DNA of 64,000 nucleotides from Sclerurus mexicanus (taxonomy: Eukaryota; Chordata; Aves; Passeriformes; Furnariidae). The translations under genes and the position numbers were made by a program. Every line of letters begins with the position of its first letter. Positions within the stretch are counted from its first letter, which is position 1. Location of the stretch: assembly GCA_013396755.1 (NCBI GenBank), contig VWZF01003703.1:1753969-1817968 (forward strand). Direction: 5' to 3'. Of this stretch, positions 26,576-37,818 are shown in pieces. The notes under the pieces were generated by a model that was given only the letters and a program-made list of their open reading frames with translations, was not told the origin of the DNA and did not search any database.

Positions 26576-28671
26576 ATCCCCCCCAGGCATGCAGGGGTTC
26601 TGTGATATGCTGGATAAATTCAGGCTCTCAGCCCAAACTGGTGGGTTTTGGCATCAAGGTACCCGCAGCGTGTCGGGGATGGGTTGGCTCCGGTGGTGAA
26701 GGGCACAGATGGTTGTGTCTGATCTGCAAACCCCAGCAAGGTGATGGAAATAGGTTGATAAACAACAATAACTACAGCAGGTGACGGGGCTGGCGCTGCT
26801 GGATCCGCCGTGGGAACAGCCGGAGCTCTCCCGGCGCTTTCCCCGTCCTGGGATGTTGCACAAAACCTTTGACATGGAGCAGCCACAGCCACACACTTGC
26901 TTCTCGTTCCTGTGCTTAACCAAAGGTGGCCACCGACCTTCCCAGTGGGAGGGTCAAGGGTAAGAAGGAAAACATCTGCCCCGAATTGTTTCACCTTTAA
27001 AGTAAAATGCAGTTTTTTGTTGAATAACAGGGGGAACTGACTTGCCATCAGCTCTGCACCACCCCCTCTTGCAGGAATACATAGTTCTTTTGATTCAGTG
27101 CCAAAATACGCATTCAAATAGCACAGGGTTATGTGTTCCTTGTGATTGCCTTTGAAATTCAAGTATTTGACCCGTTATTTTTATATACCAAGGAAGTATA
27201 TTTGATAGGCAGACAAAACCAGGCTATTTTCCTTCTCAATTTGTAGTTTTCCATACCCAGCTGTGGATGTCAATGCAGCTGTCAGGTAATTTATCTAAAG
27301 CCTAAAGTCCAGTTCCCACAGGTATATTCTATTTCTTACTAACTGCTCCCTCTTTTATAATAACAAATTGGACTCTTGGTTTCTTTATGGTCGTTAGCCT
27401 GGGCCCGGCTTATAAAATGGGATATTCCCAGCTCAGTTCTGGGAGCAGAGTTATTTGGAATGCTCAGTAATGACCTGGTGGGGAGAACAAATTGCGTGTT
27501 GATTAAATGTGCAGACGTCAGGCTGGGAGCAGTTGGGCCTGGTGGGAGATGGAGCCAAATTAAAGAAGATTCCCTGAGAAAGGAGGGAATCTGTGCAACC
27601 CTGCCCGTGTTCACGTGTGTTTTAATGCAAAAAGAGCAGCTTTTGGTGCACACAGAGTAGGTGGGGAGGGAGCGGTCCCAGCTGGTGTGGAGGCTGGGCA
27701 GGAGGAGGTGGGGATTGCTGTGGGCTTTGGATTTCTGCTGGAACACAGGGAAAATCAGAACGAGATGGGAAGGTGTGGGAGAGGATCATCTGAGTTGGAA
27801 AAAGGGAGGCTGAATATCCAAGACTGGATGAAGTGTTGATGCCCTGAGACAGCCACGGGCATCCTGAGGTGGCACCGACCTCCCCTCTCTGCTTTCAGTC
27901 CCTTAAAACAATATTTCCCCTCATTTCTGCTTAATTTTCTCCCCGGGCTGCCTTCCCCAGCAGGGCTGCCTGTTCTTCATTCTAAATGTGCCTCGGTGTG
28001 ATCGAGGCAACAATTATTGACACCTGGAAAAACAAAGGATGAAAATATAGCAGAGTGGTCTGGGTGGGACTTCAGAAACCTGGAGCTGAACCAAAACCTC
28101 GAGACCACTTGATGTCACGGGGTTTATTTCTATTATTTGATGCATTTTAAATAAAAGGAGCCGGCTTATAAACGGAGGATGTATTTTGCTAGGGGATTGA
28201 CAATGTAATGGGCAGTGCAATAATGTGTATAATCAGTTCTGGAGCTGGAATTAAACTATTAGTTATTTTAGGTCAATAATTTGCATTTTGTTAAGCTTCC
28301 TTGTATCAAAAAGGTGCTTTATTTTTCCTTAGGTGAGACATGGGAAGCACAGTTCCATTAATTAACACCGCGGAAGCAGCCCAGACCTGCCTGCCATGTT
28401 TGCTTTTGTTGTGTATTAAGTGTTATTTTAAAGTGAAGTGTTTGAAGGCTCCAAAATGTTCCTTCTATCAATAACTCGCTGCCATGGATGAGTTTGTTGT
28501 CAGTGTTGGCACATAATCCATTAGTGACAGACACCAGGAGAGCACTGAGGCTGATTCTGAATCCAGATCTGTGATTTGCATTTATTCCATATTGATTACA
28601 CAGTTGTCTCCATGTTCAATGAGCACTGATTAGTTTCAAATCACTTTGTTGAGTTTTATTTAAAAAACCCC

Positions 28672-28722
28672 ACATACATATATATATATACACACGTATA
28701 CCTGTACATATATATATAAATA
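28672..28722 (+). repeat. TA/CA simple repeat
   Basis: Alternating catatatatatacacacgta sequence. Confidence 0.8.
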
Positions 28723-28913
28723 CATCTTTTAAACTATGGATCGTTTGATGGCAATGGTTAAAATGACATCTCTGAGCACGTTGGCAGAAGGATTGTAGTT
28801 TTGGAGTCTGCTGAGGGAACTGGAAGATGCTGATGGTGCAGGTGGATGGACATGGATGTGGGTGCAGATATTGGTGTATATATTAGGTACATGGACAAGT
28901 ATCTCTATCAGCA

Positions 28914-28982
28914 TGTCCCACGGCAGGGGGTTGGAACTGGGTGGTCTGGAAGGTCCCTTCCAACCCAAACCATTCTGTGATC
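28914..28982 (+). mobile_element. CR1 tail 170 bp upstream of a SCHIP1 exon
   Basis: Ends aaggtcccttccaacccaaa with ccattctgtgatcc. Confidence 0.85.
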
Positions 28983-29154
28983 CAACATGAAGAGAGAGAT
29001 GCAGGTGGGCTTCCCCGTTGGGATGGGCTGTGGTGGGAATGCTTGGGAACTGCTGGGCATCGTGAGTGTGGTGGTGGGGCTGGTGGGGCAGCTGTCCTCC
29101 CTGCGCCCTCCATGAGCAGCAGGTTCATCCTTCCTTGTCTGCCCTCCCCTCCAG

Positions 29155-29273
29155 GCCCAGAAGAATGAGCGGGAGTCCATCAGGCAGAAGTTGGCTCTGG
29201 GCAGTTTCTTCGACGATGGCCCAGGACTCTACACCAGCTGCAGCAAGAGCGGCAAGCCCAGCCTGTCCTCCCG
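29155..29273 (+). CDS. SCHIP1: SCHIP1 first common coding exon
   Basis: The acceptor is a pyrimidine tract ending ccctccag; the donor is CG|gtaagg. The exon begins in phase 0 at GCC CAG AAG (AQKNERES) and ends after CG of an Arg codon completed by the next exon. In mammals this is the exon to which the alternative SCHIP1 first exons and IQCJ exons are joined. Confidence 0.95.
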
Positions 29274-32200
29274 GTAAGGCTGAGCCTGAAAAGTGGGGGA
29301 TACCTCCCATGGGACATTCCCTCAGTTTTTGCTTTCCACCATATTCCTGAATTCCCCTGGTTTAGACCCATGTCTTACAAACACAGTGGTCGTGCCTTAT
29401 GTAAATGCTCATAAATAATATGTTAAAATACTAATTTAAACTGGATAGAAGAGAGGTTCGGATGCTCAAGGGCTGAAGCAAATAAAATTAAGTTTCCTGA
29501 GTTAGGTTTTCTTCAGGGCTTTTTATGATTTGGAACAGGGTGCCCAGGGAAGCTGTGGCTGCCCCTGGGTCCCTGGGAATGTCCAAGGCCAGGCTGGACA
29601 GGGCTTGGAGCAACCTGGGCTGGTGGAAGGTGTCCCTGCCCACGATTCATGCACAGAAAGCACCAGAAAATAGAAAAAATAGCCTTTAACTTGTCTTCCT
29701 GCCGCCCCTTCACACCCACAAGCTCTGCTTCCAGACGTGACTCCATCCCCGGAGCTGCCACCGCTCATGGATCCATCCCTTACCCTGAGTTTTAAACGTT
29801 CTGCATCAACCCTCCCCCAGAAAGGCTGGTTTGTGTCCGTCTGCTGGGGTGTGACCCGTGGCACTCGGGGAGCATCCAGCCCCTCCCGGGCTGGGGGTGA
29901 AGCTCTACCTGTTGCCACGGTGTGGGAGAAGGAAGGAGCCGAGAGGGGCACGGAGCCAGGGGGAATATTGCTGTGCCAGCACAGAGGCACAGTCGTGACA
30001 TTCAGCTGAACTGTGAGTCACTGGAAAGGGAAGGCGGTTCTGCTGCGTGCAGTTCCCACTGAACCAGGGGCTGCTGTCGTGTAATTAGAGCGCGGGGCTA
30101 ATTAACGCGGCGCGGGAGGCTCTGGCAGCTGTGCCACCAGAAATTGCCAGCTGTACCTGGAGGCTCTGCTGTGCCATTAATATTCATAGGCAAAGCAGGA
30201 GGATGGCCTGATCCAGGACCTCAGGAACCTTGGCAGCACCGCTGCTCCCATGCTGGGAGACAGAATTGTGGAGTAGAATCCAGACTGGTTTGGGTGGGAG
30301 GGACCTTAAAGCCCACCCAGTGCCACCCGTGCCATGGACAGGGACACCTCCCACCAGCCCAGATTGCTTCAAGCCCCATCCAGCCTGGCCTTGGACACTT
30401 CCAGGGATCCAGGGGCAGCCACAGCTTCTCTGGGGACACTGTTCCAAATCATAAATGAAAACCTGAAGGAAACTGATTTCAGAGAACTTCATCTTATTTG
30501 CTTTGTCCCCTGAGCATGCAGAGATCCTTCCACACAGTTCCAATTAGTATTTTAACATACACATACATACATTCATACACATGGACATAACATGCACATA
30601 GCACCTCCCTCACCATAAACTATTCCAGGTATTAATGCTGTCTATTTTAAGGTGACGGTGACTAACGATTGCACTGAAATAAATGGAAAATAAGATTTTT
30701 GCTGTCCCTCAGTGCCAATACAAGCCCCCACCACGTTGGGAATGAGGAATAACAGGCAGCAGGACATGGGTTGCTCAGGAGGAGGTGATGGACTGTGATC
30801 CCTCACCTGTGGAAGTGTTTTTCCCTTCCCTCAGCCTGCACTGGGTGCCCCTGCCCTGATCCACTGCATCCAGAAAATAATCCTTCCTAGGGAGCTGAAT
30901 TTGGGTGTTTTAATCCATCCAACTCCATCAGTGGAGCGGAGGGTCCAGAAAATACCATAGTAAACTCTTGCATTACAGGACCGTGTCTTGGCCGCAAACA
31001 GGCTCATTACCCTTCTGAATAAATTATTTCAATCATCAGCAAAATGTTTTATAATACCTGTTATATATGTTATTCATGTGTTTATATAGCTATTTTAATT
31101 TTTTATTCTGTATTTACAAACAGTTTGTAATTTTTATATATCGATGCGTTCAGTGCATTTCACATATCCTTTTTACATCTCGTTTGCTGGAGTGAGGGAG
31201 TCAGTTTGGAGCCAGTGACTGGGCAGTTCTGCAGTCCATCAGCAGATGGTGGTAGAAGCCCTGTCTCTGAGTTTCCAGGAGCTGCTGCCTCCTGCCCGCG
31301 TCACGTTGGCACGGCAGGACGGCCGTGGGGTGCCCGTGGCTGTCCCAGCCCCACGGCCCGTGGTGTCACCCGTCCCTTCCCTCCCGCAGGTTGCAAAGTG
31401 GGATGAACCTGCAGATCTGCTTCGTGAACGACAGCGGCAGCGACAAGGACAGCGATGCCGACGACAGCAAGACAGAAACCAGCCTGGACACGCCGTTGTC
31501 GCCCATGGTAGGTGTGGGATCCCATGCTGGAGCATCCGTGGGGAAACTGGTCCTGGTCAAATGGCAGCACTGAACCCCAGCGCAGCATTTGAGGCCATCA
31601 GTAATGTGCTAAGGTGCCGAGGGGCAGATAAATCACCCTGGCTTAGCACCGAGCTGCTGTGGAACAGACGCCTTCATGTGAAGGTCCCTCCTTCCTTCCT
31701 TCCTTCCTTCCTTCCTTCCTTCCTTCCTTCCTTCCTTCCTTCCTTCCTTCCTTCCTTCCTCCCTTTCTTCTCGGCTCTGATAATCATCAGGCCAGTAGTG
31801 GATGTGAAGTGTTATCAGCTCCCAGCAGCTTTCCTCCCCTCTCTTCAGTGAATATGACGCTTCAGACCCAGATCTTTTCCTCCAGCTTAGCCCCTGTGTC
31901 CTTTCAACACCTATTGATCTGCTTGGCTCCTCTTTCCATTTAAAGTTGTATTGATAGTCAAGGAGCCCTATCTGGGAATCACTCTGATTTTTAAACACAG
32001 TCTTGTGCATTAAGATAAAAGGAAAAATCTCTGCTTTTCGGCTTCTGTGGAAGTTATACCACTGTAAGCTCACTAAAGTAGGTTAAGCCAAGAGCAAATG
32101 TCTTTGCTGTGGCACGGTCGGGGTGACAGGGCTGTCACAGCTCCATGTGCTTCCCTAGAGCAAGCAGAGCTCGTCCTACTCCGACAGAGACACGACAGAG

Positions 32201-33929
32201 GAGGAGTCAGAGTCCCTGGATGACATGGACTTCCTCACCAGGCAAAAGAAACTCCAAGCTGAAGCCAAGATGGCCTTGGCTATGGCAAAGCCCATGGCCA
32301 AAATGCAGGTGGAGGTGGAAAAGCAGAACAGGAAGAAGTCGCCGGTAGCGGATCTTGTAAGTGGGGGCTGTGGGATGGCACAGGGGCAGGGGGACACCTG
32401 GACATCCACACCACCGGTGGGGCTTGCTCATGGGGCTTGTGGACATGGAGAGGAGTGGTGGTGATAAGGACTGTCCTCGGGAGTTGAAGGGTCAGCATGG
32501 ATTGTCTTGTTGGGGCGTTACAGGAGTGGGATGGATGAAGGGAATGAGATGGTGAAGTGTAAAAGCTGGTGCTGCCTTGAGGCACCTCTGGGTTTCGGTC
32601 TGTCCATCCCATCCCATCCCATCCCATCCCATCCCATCCCATCCCAGAGCACTCCTGCTTCGTTGCAACACTCTCACCATCACCCTCACCTTCAATACAT
32701 CAAGTAGTGCTGCTTCTGGTAGATCTGAAGCCTTGGGTCAAGCTTTGTGTCGATGGCTGAACTGGATGTGTGGTGGAGTCGGTGGTGCCTGTTGTGGGAG
32801 GGGGGTGCAAACAGTGTGAACTGGCCAGAAATACAGACGGTTGAGGAAAACAGTCACATACTGAGGATTCCTTTGCAGCTGCCACATATGCCTCATATAA
32901 GTGAGTGCCTGATGAAGAGAAGTTTAAAACCCACTGATCTGAGAGACATGACTATTGGGCAGCTACAAGTGATAGTCAATGATCTTCACTCACAGATAGA
33001 AAGTAAGTGAGATTGTTTAATTATTCTATATTTTTCATGGAAAGGGCTGCCCAGCCCTGGCTGTGGTGGAGTCCCCATCCCTGGAGGGATTTAAAAGCTG
33101 TGTAGATGTGGGGAAGGTTGATGTACAGGTCCCAAACTGGGGTTGCCCAGACATCACAAACCCTTTGTCTCCTGGCTCCAGGCTTGAACGAGGAGCTGGT
33201 GCAGCTGCTGCTGATCCGGGACGAGCTACACACGGAGCAGGATGCCATGCTGGTGGACATCGAGGATCTCACCAGGTGAAGGAGCTTCCTTGGGGTTTTT
33301 CTCCCACCTCACAGGTCCCAGCATGCTGTCAGCAGCATGTAGGGTGGTTTTGTTTAGCAGAATTTTGGTATTGAAGCCTTTGCTATCAAGGATATTGGGA
33401 AGGAATTGCTGGCTGGGAGGGTGGGCAGGCCCTGGCACAGGGTGCCCAGAGAAGCTGTGGCTGCCCCTGGATCCCTGGGAGTGTCCAAGGCCAGGTTGAG
33501 CAGGGCTTGGAGCAACCTGAGCTGGTGGGAGGGGGTTGGAATGAGATGAGCTTTAAGGTCCCTTCCCACCCAAACCAGTCTGGGATTCTGTGATTCCATG
33601 AAAGGCGGGGGCTGAGCAGGACCCTGCGCTCTCCTCCAAACCAAGATACGGAGGAATTGGGTTTTGGGGGGCACTGTCTGTCTCCATCTCCACGGTGTTT
33701 GAAGGCAAAGCCCTTTGGCTTCGCAGCTGACCCAAAACCACTCCAGCTTTTGGAGATACCCCAGAGGGGCTTTTCTTCCCCTCTACCCTCCTCCTGGTCC
33801 CCTCCCCGTGGGCAGGAACCCCGGGCAGAAGCCACCCGTTCCTCGGGAGCAGGGAATAAGAGCTCTGTGCCCCCCAGGCACGCCGAGAGCCAGCAGAAGC
33901 ACATGGCAGAGAAGATGCCGGCCAAGTGA
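29155..33929 (+). CDS. SCHIP1: Schwannomin-interacting protein 1, C-terminal common exons
   Basis: Six exons (29155-29273, 31390-31507, 32159-32356, 32879-33002, 33182-33275, 33878-33929) splice with canonical GT-AG sites in consistent phase into 234 codons plus a TGA stop. The product matches vertebrate SCHIP1 almost residue for residue, from [19 protein letters not shown] to the terminal HMAEKMPAK; one visible change from the human protein I remember is GLYTSC for GIYTSC. The order is an acidic serine stretch with casein-kinase-like sites ([13 protein letters not shown]), a [20 protein letters not shown] helix, then a C-terminal coiled coil ([20 protein letters not shown] onward). In mammals the protein binds merlin (NF2) and, through the coiled coil, ankyrin-G at axon initial segments and nodes. 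The N-terminal exon(s) lie outside the window or are not recognised, so this is the 3' part of the gene. IL12A follows 10.8 kb downstream on the same strand. Confidence 0.96.
29522..29643 (+). mobile_element. CR1 fragment in a SCHIP1 intron
   Basis: Begins atgatttggaacagggtgcc and ends aaggtgtccctgccca. Confidence 0.88.
30276..30457 (-). mobile_element. CR1 fragment in a SCHIP1 intron
   Basis: Complement-oriented copy that ends at gttccaaatcat, the same internal point at which the 29522 copy begins. Confidence 0.88.
31390..31507 (+). CDS. SCHIP1: SCHIP1 exon, acidic serine region
   Basis: The exon follows cccgcag and ends ATG|gtaggt. It encodes [19 protein letters not shown] and the [20 protein letters not shown] region, rich in acidic residues and serines typical of casein kinase 2 sites. 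Confidence 0.95.
31687..31762 (+). repeat. (TTCC)n microsatellite in a SCHIP1 intron
   Basis: About 18 uninterrupted tetranucleotide units lie 180 bases after the SCHIP1 exon ending at 31507. Confidence 0.95.
32159..32356 (+). CDS. SCHIP1: SCHIP1 exon, Ser/Glu-rich and helical region
   Basis: The exon follows ttccctag and ends CTT|gtaagt; it is 198 nt in phase 0. It encodes [20 protein letters not shown] and then a charged helix ([20 protein letters not shown]) ending [10 protein letters not shown]. Confidence 0.96.
32603..32646 (+). repeat. (ATCCC)n microsatellite in a SCHIP1 intron
   Basis: About eight to nine perfect pentanucleotide units. Confidence 0.95.
32879..33002 (+). CDS. SCHIP1: SCHIP1 exon, start of coiled coil
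   Basis: The exon follows ctttgcag and ends A|gtaagt in phase 1. It encodes [20 protein letters not shown] followed by the start of the leucine-rich coiled coil, through HSQIES (the Ser codon is split by the intron). Confidence 0.95.
33044..33112 (+). mobile_element. Old CR1 fragment beside a SCHIP1 exon
   Basis: gagtccccatccctggaggg followed by atttaaaagctgtgtagatg matches an internal block of older CR1. Confidence 0.6.
33182..33275 (+). CDS. SCHIP1: SCHIP1 exon, coiled coil
   Basis: The exon follows gctccag and ends AG|gtgaag. It encodes [20 protein letters not shown] and [10 protein letters not shown], with regular heptad spacing of leucine and isoleucine. Confidence 0.95.
33385..33600 (+). 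mobile_element. CR1 fragment in the last SCHIP1 intron
   Basis: Runs from ggatattgggaaggaattgc to ctgggattctgtgattccat. Confidence 0.92.
33878..33929 (+). CDS. SCHIP1: SCHIP1 terminal coding exon
   Basis: The exon follows ccccccag, encodes [16 protein letters not shown] and ends with TGA at 33927-33929. The 3' UTR continues in the same exon. Confidence 0.95.
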
Positions 33930-34490
33930 AGGCGGGAGCGGAGCCGGAGCGAGCCCTCATCCTGCTGCTGTCCGTGTCCCAGGAACCAGTGTTAGTCCTT
34001 GACCGTGTCTGAAGCTTTATGTCCGGTGATTGGCCTCTGCTTCTTAATTTATTTTAATTTTTTTACTCGTGCCACTAAATATCAGGCATTTTAATAATAA
34101 TATTATTACCAGAAGAGAACTGTACAGTACTTATAACATTATAAATCATGGGTGAGAAGAGAGGGGTAGTTTAACTTTATTTTTGTTTGTTTAGAGATTT
34201 TTTCGGTTGACCGATATTTTCCCATTGGCGACTTTTTTATTCTCCACTGTAGTTTTCAAATGAAGAAACTGTACTTGACGGTGCTATACAAGTCACAAAG
34301 AATACATGCCTGCCTCGTAGTGAAGTTGTAGCTTTGAGTAATCTGTATATTTTAATCAGTTCTCAACATTTTGTGAATGTTGACTACCTGACATTCATTT
34401 TTAGATGTGCTATTAACACTCGGTCGGGTTCAGAGAGTGGAAAGTTTTATGTATAAAGCTGTAAAATAAAAAGGACAAAACTTGTTTCAT
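33930..34490 (+). other. SCHIP1: SCHIP1 3' UTR
   Basis: AT-rich sequence follows the stop codon, with tracts such as taataatattattacc. It ends about 20 bases beyond an AATAAA hexamer. No CR1 is inserted, in contrast with the flanking introns. Confidence 0.75.
34465..34470 (+). terminator. SCHIP1: Poly(A) signal of SCHIP1
   Basis: AATAAA lies 536 bases after the stop codon, followed by a GT-rich stretch (gtctttttgttgccgagtgg) typical of a downstream element. Confidence 0.75.
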
Positions 34491-35616
34491 ATGACACGTC
34501 TTTTTGTTGCCGAGTGGTTGGCTTTGGTGGTGTGTCCTGAAAGGAAGTGTGCCGTCACCAGAAAGGGCCTTTTTGTTTTGCTCATCGCATGGGACCGTGA
34601 GGGAAGAGAGGATTTTTGCAGGGTTCTTTATTTGGAAGCTCAGAATGGAGTGTGACACCAACTGAGAGATCCTCCTCTAGCAACACCCAGCCCCGATACT
34701 GGGATGGTGCTTGGAATCAGCAGGAACACACCTCAGATGGGGTTTTTTTCACATTTCACCGGCTGGGTTAATATTTCACTGACCTGCCAGTGGCAGAAAG
34801 CAACAAAATAATCCATGTTAAAAATCTAAAGGGCACATTAAACGTGATAGACGTGGAATTCCTCTCCTCTGCCTTGGGGAGCCGAGCGTGGTCCTACAGG
34901 CTGGGGACTCTGGGACACAAGAAATCTGCCTCCAGCCCTCCTTGCCCTGATTTAAAGCCCGGCCATCCCCTCCCAAGGCACAGCAGACGTGTGTGTGTCG
35001 CTCCCAGCAGCTTTTTACCTTTTAATTCTCGTTTCCTGGGGGGCAGATTCATCTCAGCAGAGGCTCAGCCTGGTGACTTATTCACGGTGTTTCCACGAAG
35101 CCTGAGCTGCATTAAAATTTCATCCCCTGCCAGGAGTGTGTTTTATTAAATGGATTTTCTGCCCCCTTTTCTTTGCAGAAGGGGTGGGTTTGGGAAGGTT
35201 TGGTGAGGCTGGGTCGGGGGGTTGGTTTAGTTTTGGGTTGTTTTCCCTTCCCATTTTCCTGCTGGACAACGTCCCCTGATCAGGGAGCAGGAAAAGATGC
35301 TGACGTGGGTTAGGCTGGGAGCCCTCACCCGCAGCCCAGAACGATGGAAGCTCTTATTTTCCTTATTTTTAAATCTATGCAGGAAAAACCCATCATATAT
35401 ATTGGGGTGTTGGCTTCCCTGTAGCTCCTGGTGGCTCGATGCTGTTGCCTGCACATGGGGAGACCTGCTGGGTTTGTATTTTGACTCTAAACCACCTTAT
35501 TTGCAGTGTCTGAACCCAAAAGCAGCCCCACGGGGTGAGGAACAGCTCTTTGGGAGGTGCCTGCTGCTGGTTGAAAAGCATGAAAAGCCCCAGATACAAA
35601 AATTTTGCTCTCAGCT

Positions 35617-35627
35617 NNNNNNNNNNN
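35617..35627. other. Assembly gap (11 N)
   Basis: Short N run in intergenic sequence 1.1 kb beyond SCHIP1. Confidence 0.98.
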
Positions 35628-36756
35628 CCCCTGGGTGCTCCCAGGGAATTCCATAGCCCTCCTGGCACCATCCCTGGCATGGATGGCACGGTGGGGCAGG
35701 CTGGAGTTTGTTCCCTTGCTAAGTGCCTTTGACTTGCTGAAGAGAACTTGCTGTTCTGGTCACCCACCGCTGGTTTTCCCCCTAGGGAGGCTGGGGTTTT
35801 TTAGGAAAAAGGGAATTTCTGGGTAACTGCAGCTCCTTGGCTCCGTGTCCCGCATTCCGAGGGGTCGTGCTGGGGTGTGTGACGGCAGCGCTGTGGGATT
35901 GATGGATTAAAGGATGTTTCTAAGAGACGAGGGTGTTGTGTGGTTTCTGAGCTCTGCCCTGGCATGGCTAAGATGTATTTTGTCACTTAATTTTTGAGTC
36001 TTGGCCCCACTCTGTGTCTCCCGTGTCTTGGGTGGGTTTTTGGTTCCTTCCCTCCTCGTTCTCCCAAAACAAACCATCTCCCACAGATGCCAAGCTGGGA
36101 AGTGCTTTCCTTCTGCAGCCTCCTCCCTGTGTGCGGCAGGAAAGGAACCTCCAGAGCCAAGGAGTCACCCAAAACGCCTGATGCAGGCAGGGAAAATACC
36201 TCCCAGCCCTGCATCTGCCCGGGATTGGGGATGGAGGGCCCCAAAGCTGCCCACACTGGGAGCACCACGGTCCTAATTCTGTATATCCACAGGGAACAGC
36301 AGCTCCTCACAGAGTGGGGTGTCGGGGAGCCCCATCCTGCAGGAGGATTTGGGGGTTTTCTTCTGCCTTGATTTTATTTTATTTTTTCAATTATTTTTTC
36401 TCAATTCTTTTATGCTTTTCTGCCACGAATGAGGTGTTTACGCAGCTGCCCTCGTGACTCCTGCTGACAGCACTGCAGCCCCGGAGCTGAATTCCCCAGC
36501 GGAGGCTCCGAGGGCTCTCAGGAAGAAGATCACTCGGGGTGAGCTCAGCGGGGACAGTAAGAAACAGCTTCTGTTATGACAGTGGCCTCTGCTCCACCCT
36601 GGGGACCAGGGTCGGTGCCTGGAGAGCCCCCGTGCCCCTTGCCTGTAATTTTTTTGGGGAAAAAAATACTCATTTGGAAAAATGTTTAAATGATTGGAAA
36701 GTCAAGGAAGGCTCAGGGTCGGATGGGCTGGGGCAGGCAAATGTCACCTGCGGGGA

Positions 36757-37090
36757 TCATGGAATCAAAGTCTGGTTTGGGCTGGAAGGACCTTAAAGCC
36801 CACCCAGTGCCACCCCTGCCATGGGCAGGGACACCTCCCACCAGCCCAGGTGGCTCCAAGCCCCGTCCAACCTGGCCTTGGACACTCCCAGGGATCCAGG
36901 GGCAGCCACAGCTTCTCTGGGCACCCTGTGCCAGGGCCTGCCCACCCTCCCAGCCAGGAATTCCTTCCCAATATCCCATCTCTCCCTGCCCTCTGGCAGT
37001 GGGAAGCCATTCCCTGTGTCCTGTCCCTCCATCCCTTGTCCCCAGTCCCTCTCCAGCTCTCCTGGAGCCCCTTTAGGCACTGGGAGGGAC
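36757..37090 (-). mobile_element. CR1 fragment
   Basis: Complement-oriented copy from atcatggaatcaaagtctgg to the ctggagcccctttaggcact block. Confidence 0.92.
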
Positions 37091-37649
37091 CTTCTGGGTG
37101 AAGAGATGAGCACAGAGTTTTGTGCAGCTTGGAAACAATTCTGGAGCCTGGGGGTTTTTAGCTCTTACACCGCTGATATTTTTATGCTGCCTGCAGGGCT
37201 GGGCAGGACAGAACCTGCTGCTTGGCATGCCATGCCCTGTCCCCATCACACTCCCCTTTCCTCACCAATCCCGGCCATCCAAGGGGAATCCCGCTTGCTT
37301 TTCCTTGCCTGCCTCCAGCCGCTCTCACCCCATAACATTTCTTAATGTTTTTAAGTCTGTCTTTTGGTCCCAAACTCACCTGTGCTCGAAAAGCATGAAA
37401 TGCTCATTACAATAAATAAGAAATCATTCTCATGAGATGAGAGAACATCCTGCTGACATTAATTACATCAGCCCTTGGGAACAGGGATGAGCTTTATGAG
37501 GCAGCTGCTTCCTCTCAGGGAAGCCTTGTGGTTTGGGTTCCCCTTTTTTGGTTTTCTCCCTTTTTTTGTGACTCCCCCACCCCAGCAGCTCCCGACTGCA
37601 CCGGCCGTGCTGAGCGTCATCTCCCTGGGCACGTGGGCACCACCACGGC

Positions 37650-37818
37650 CAGAAGCTGTGGCTGCCCCATCCCTGGAAGTGTCCAAGGCCAGGTTGGACG
37701 GGGCTTGGAGCAACCTGGGCTGGTGGAAGGTGTCCCTGCCCATGGTTGGGTGTGGGACTGGATGGGCTTTAAGGTCCCTTCCACCCCAAACCATTCTGTG
37801 ATTCCATGATTCTATGAA
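37650..37818 (+). mobile_element. CR1 fragment
   Basis: Ends ccattctgtgattccatgat with tctatga, an intact 3' terminal repeat. Confidence 0.92.

Larger units (their letters stand above)
1..29154 (+). other. Probable SCHIP1 / IQCJ-SCHIP1 intron or 5' flank
   Basis: No protein-coding exon was recognised here with confidence. The first recognised SCHIP1 exon (29155) begins with a splice acceptor in phase 0, so transcript must come from upstream. In mammals SCHIP1 has several far-upstream promoters and read-through transcripts from IQCJ that join this same exon; placing this stretch in that long intron is inference. Contents seen are CR1 fragments (listed separately), a CpG-rich island at 18.8-19.5 kb, short pyrimidine and AT repeats, and single-N gap marks at 10922, 15661, 19175 and 26076. 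Confidence 0.6.
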
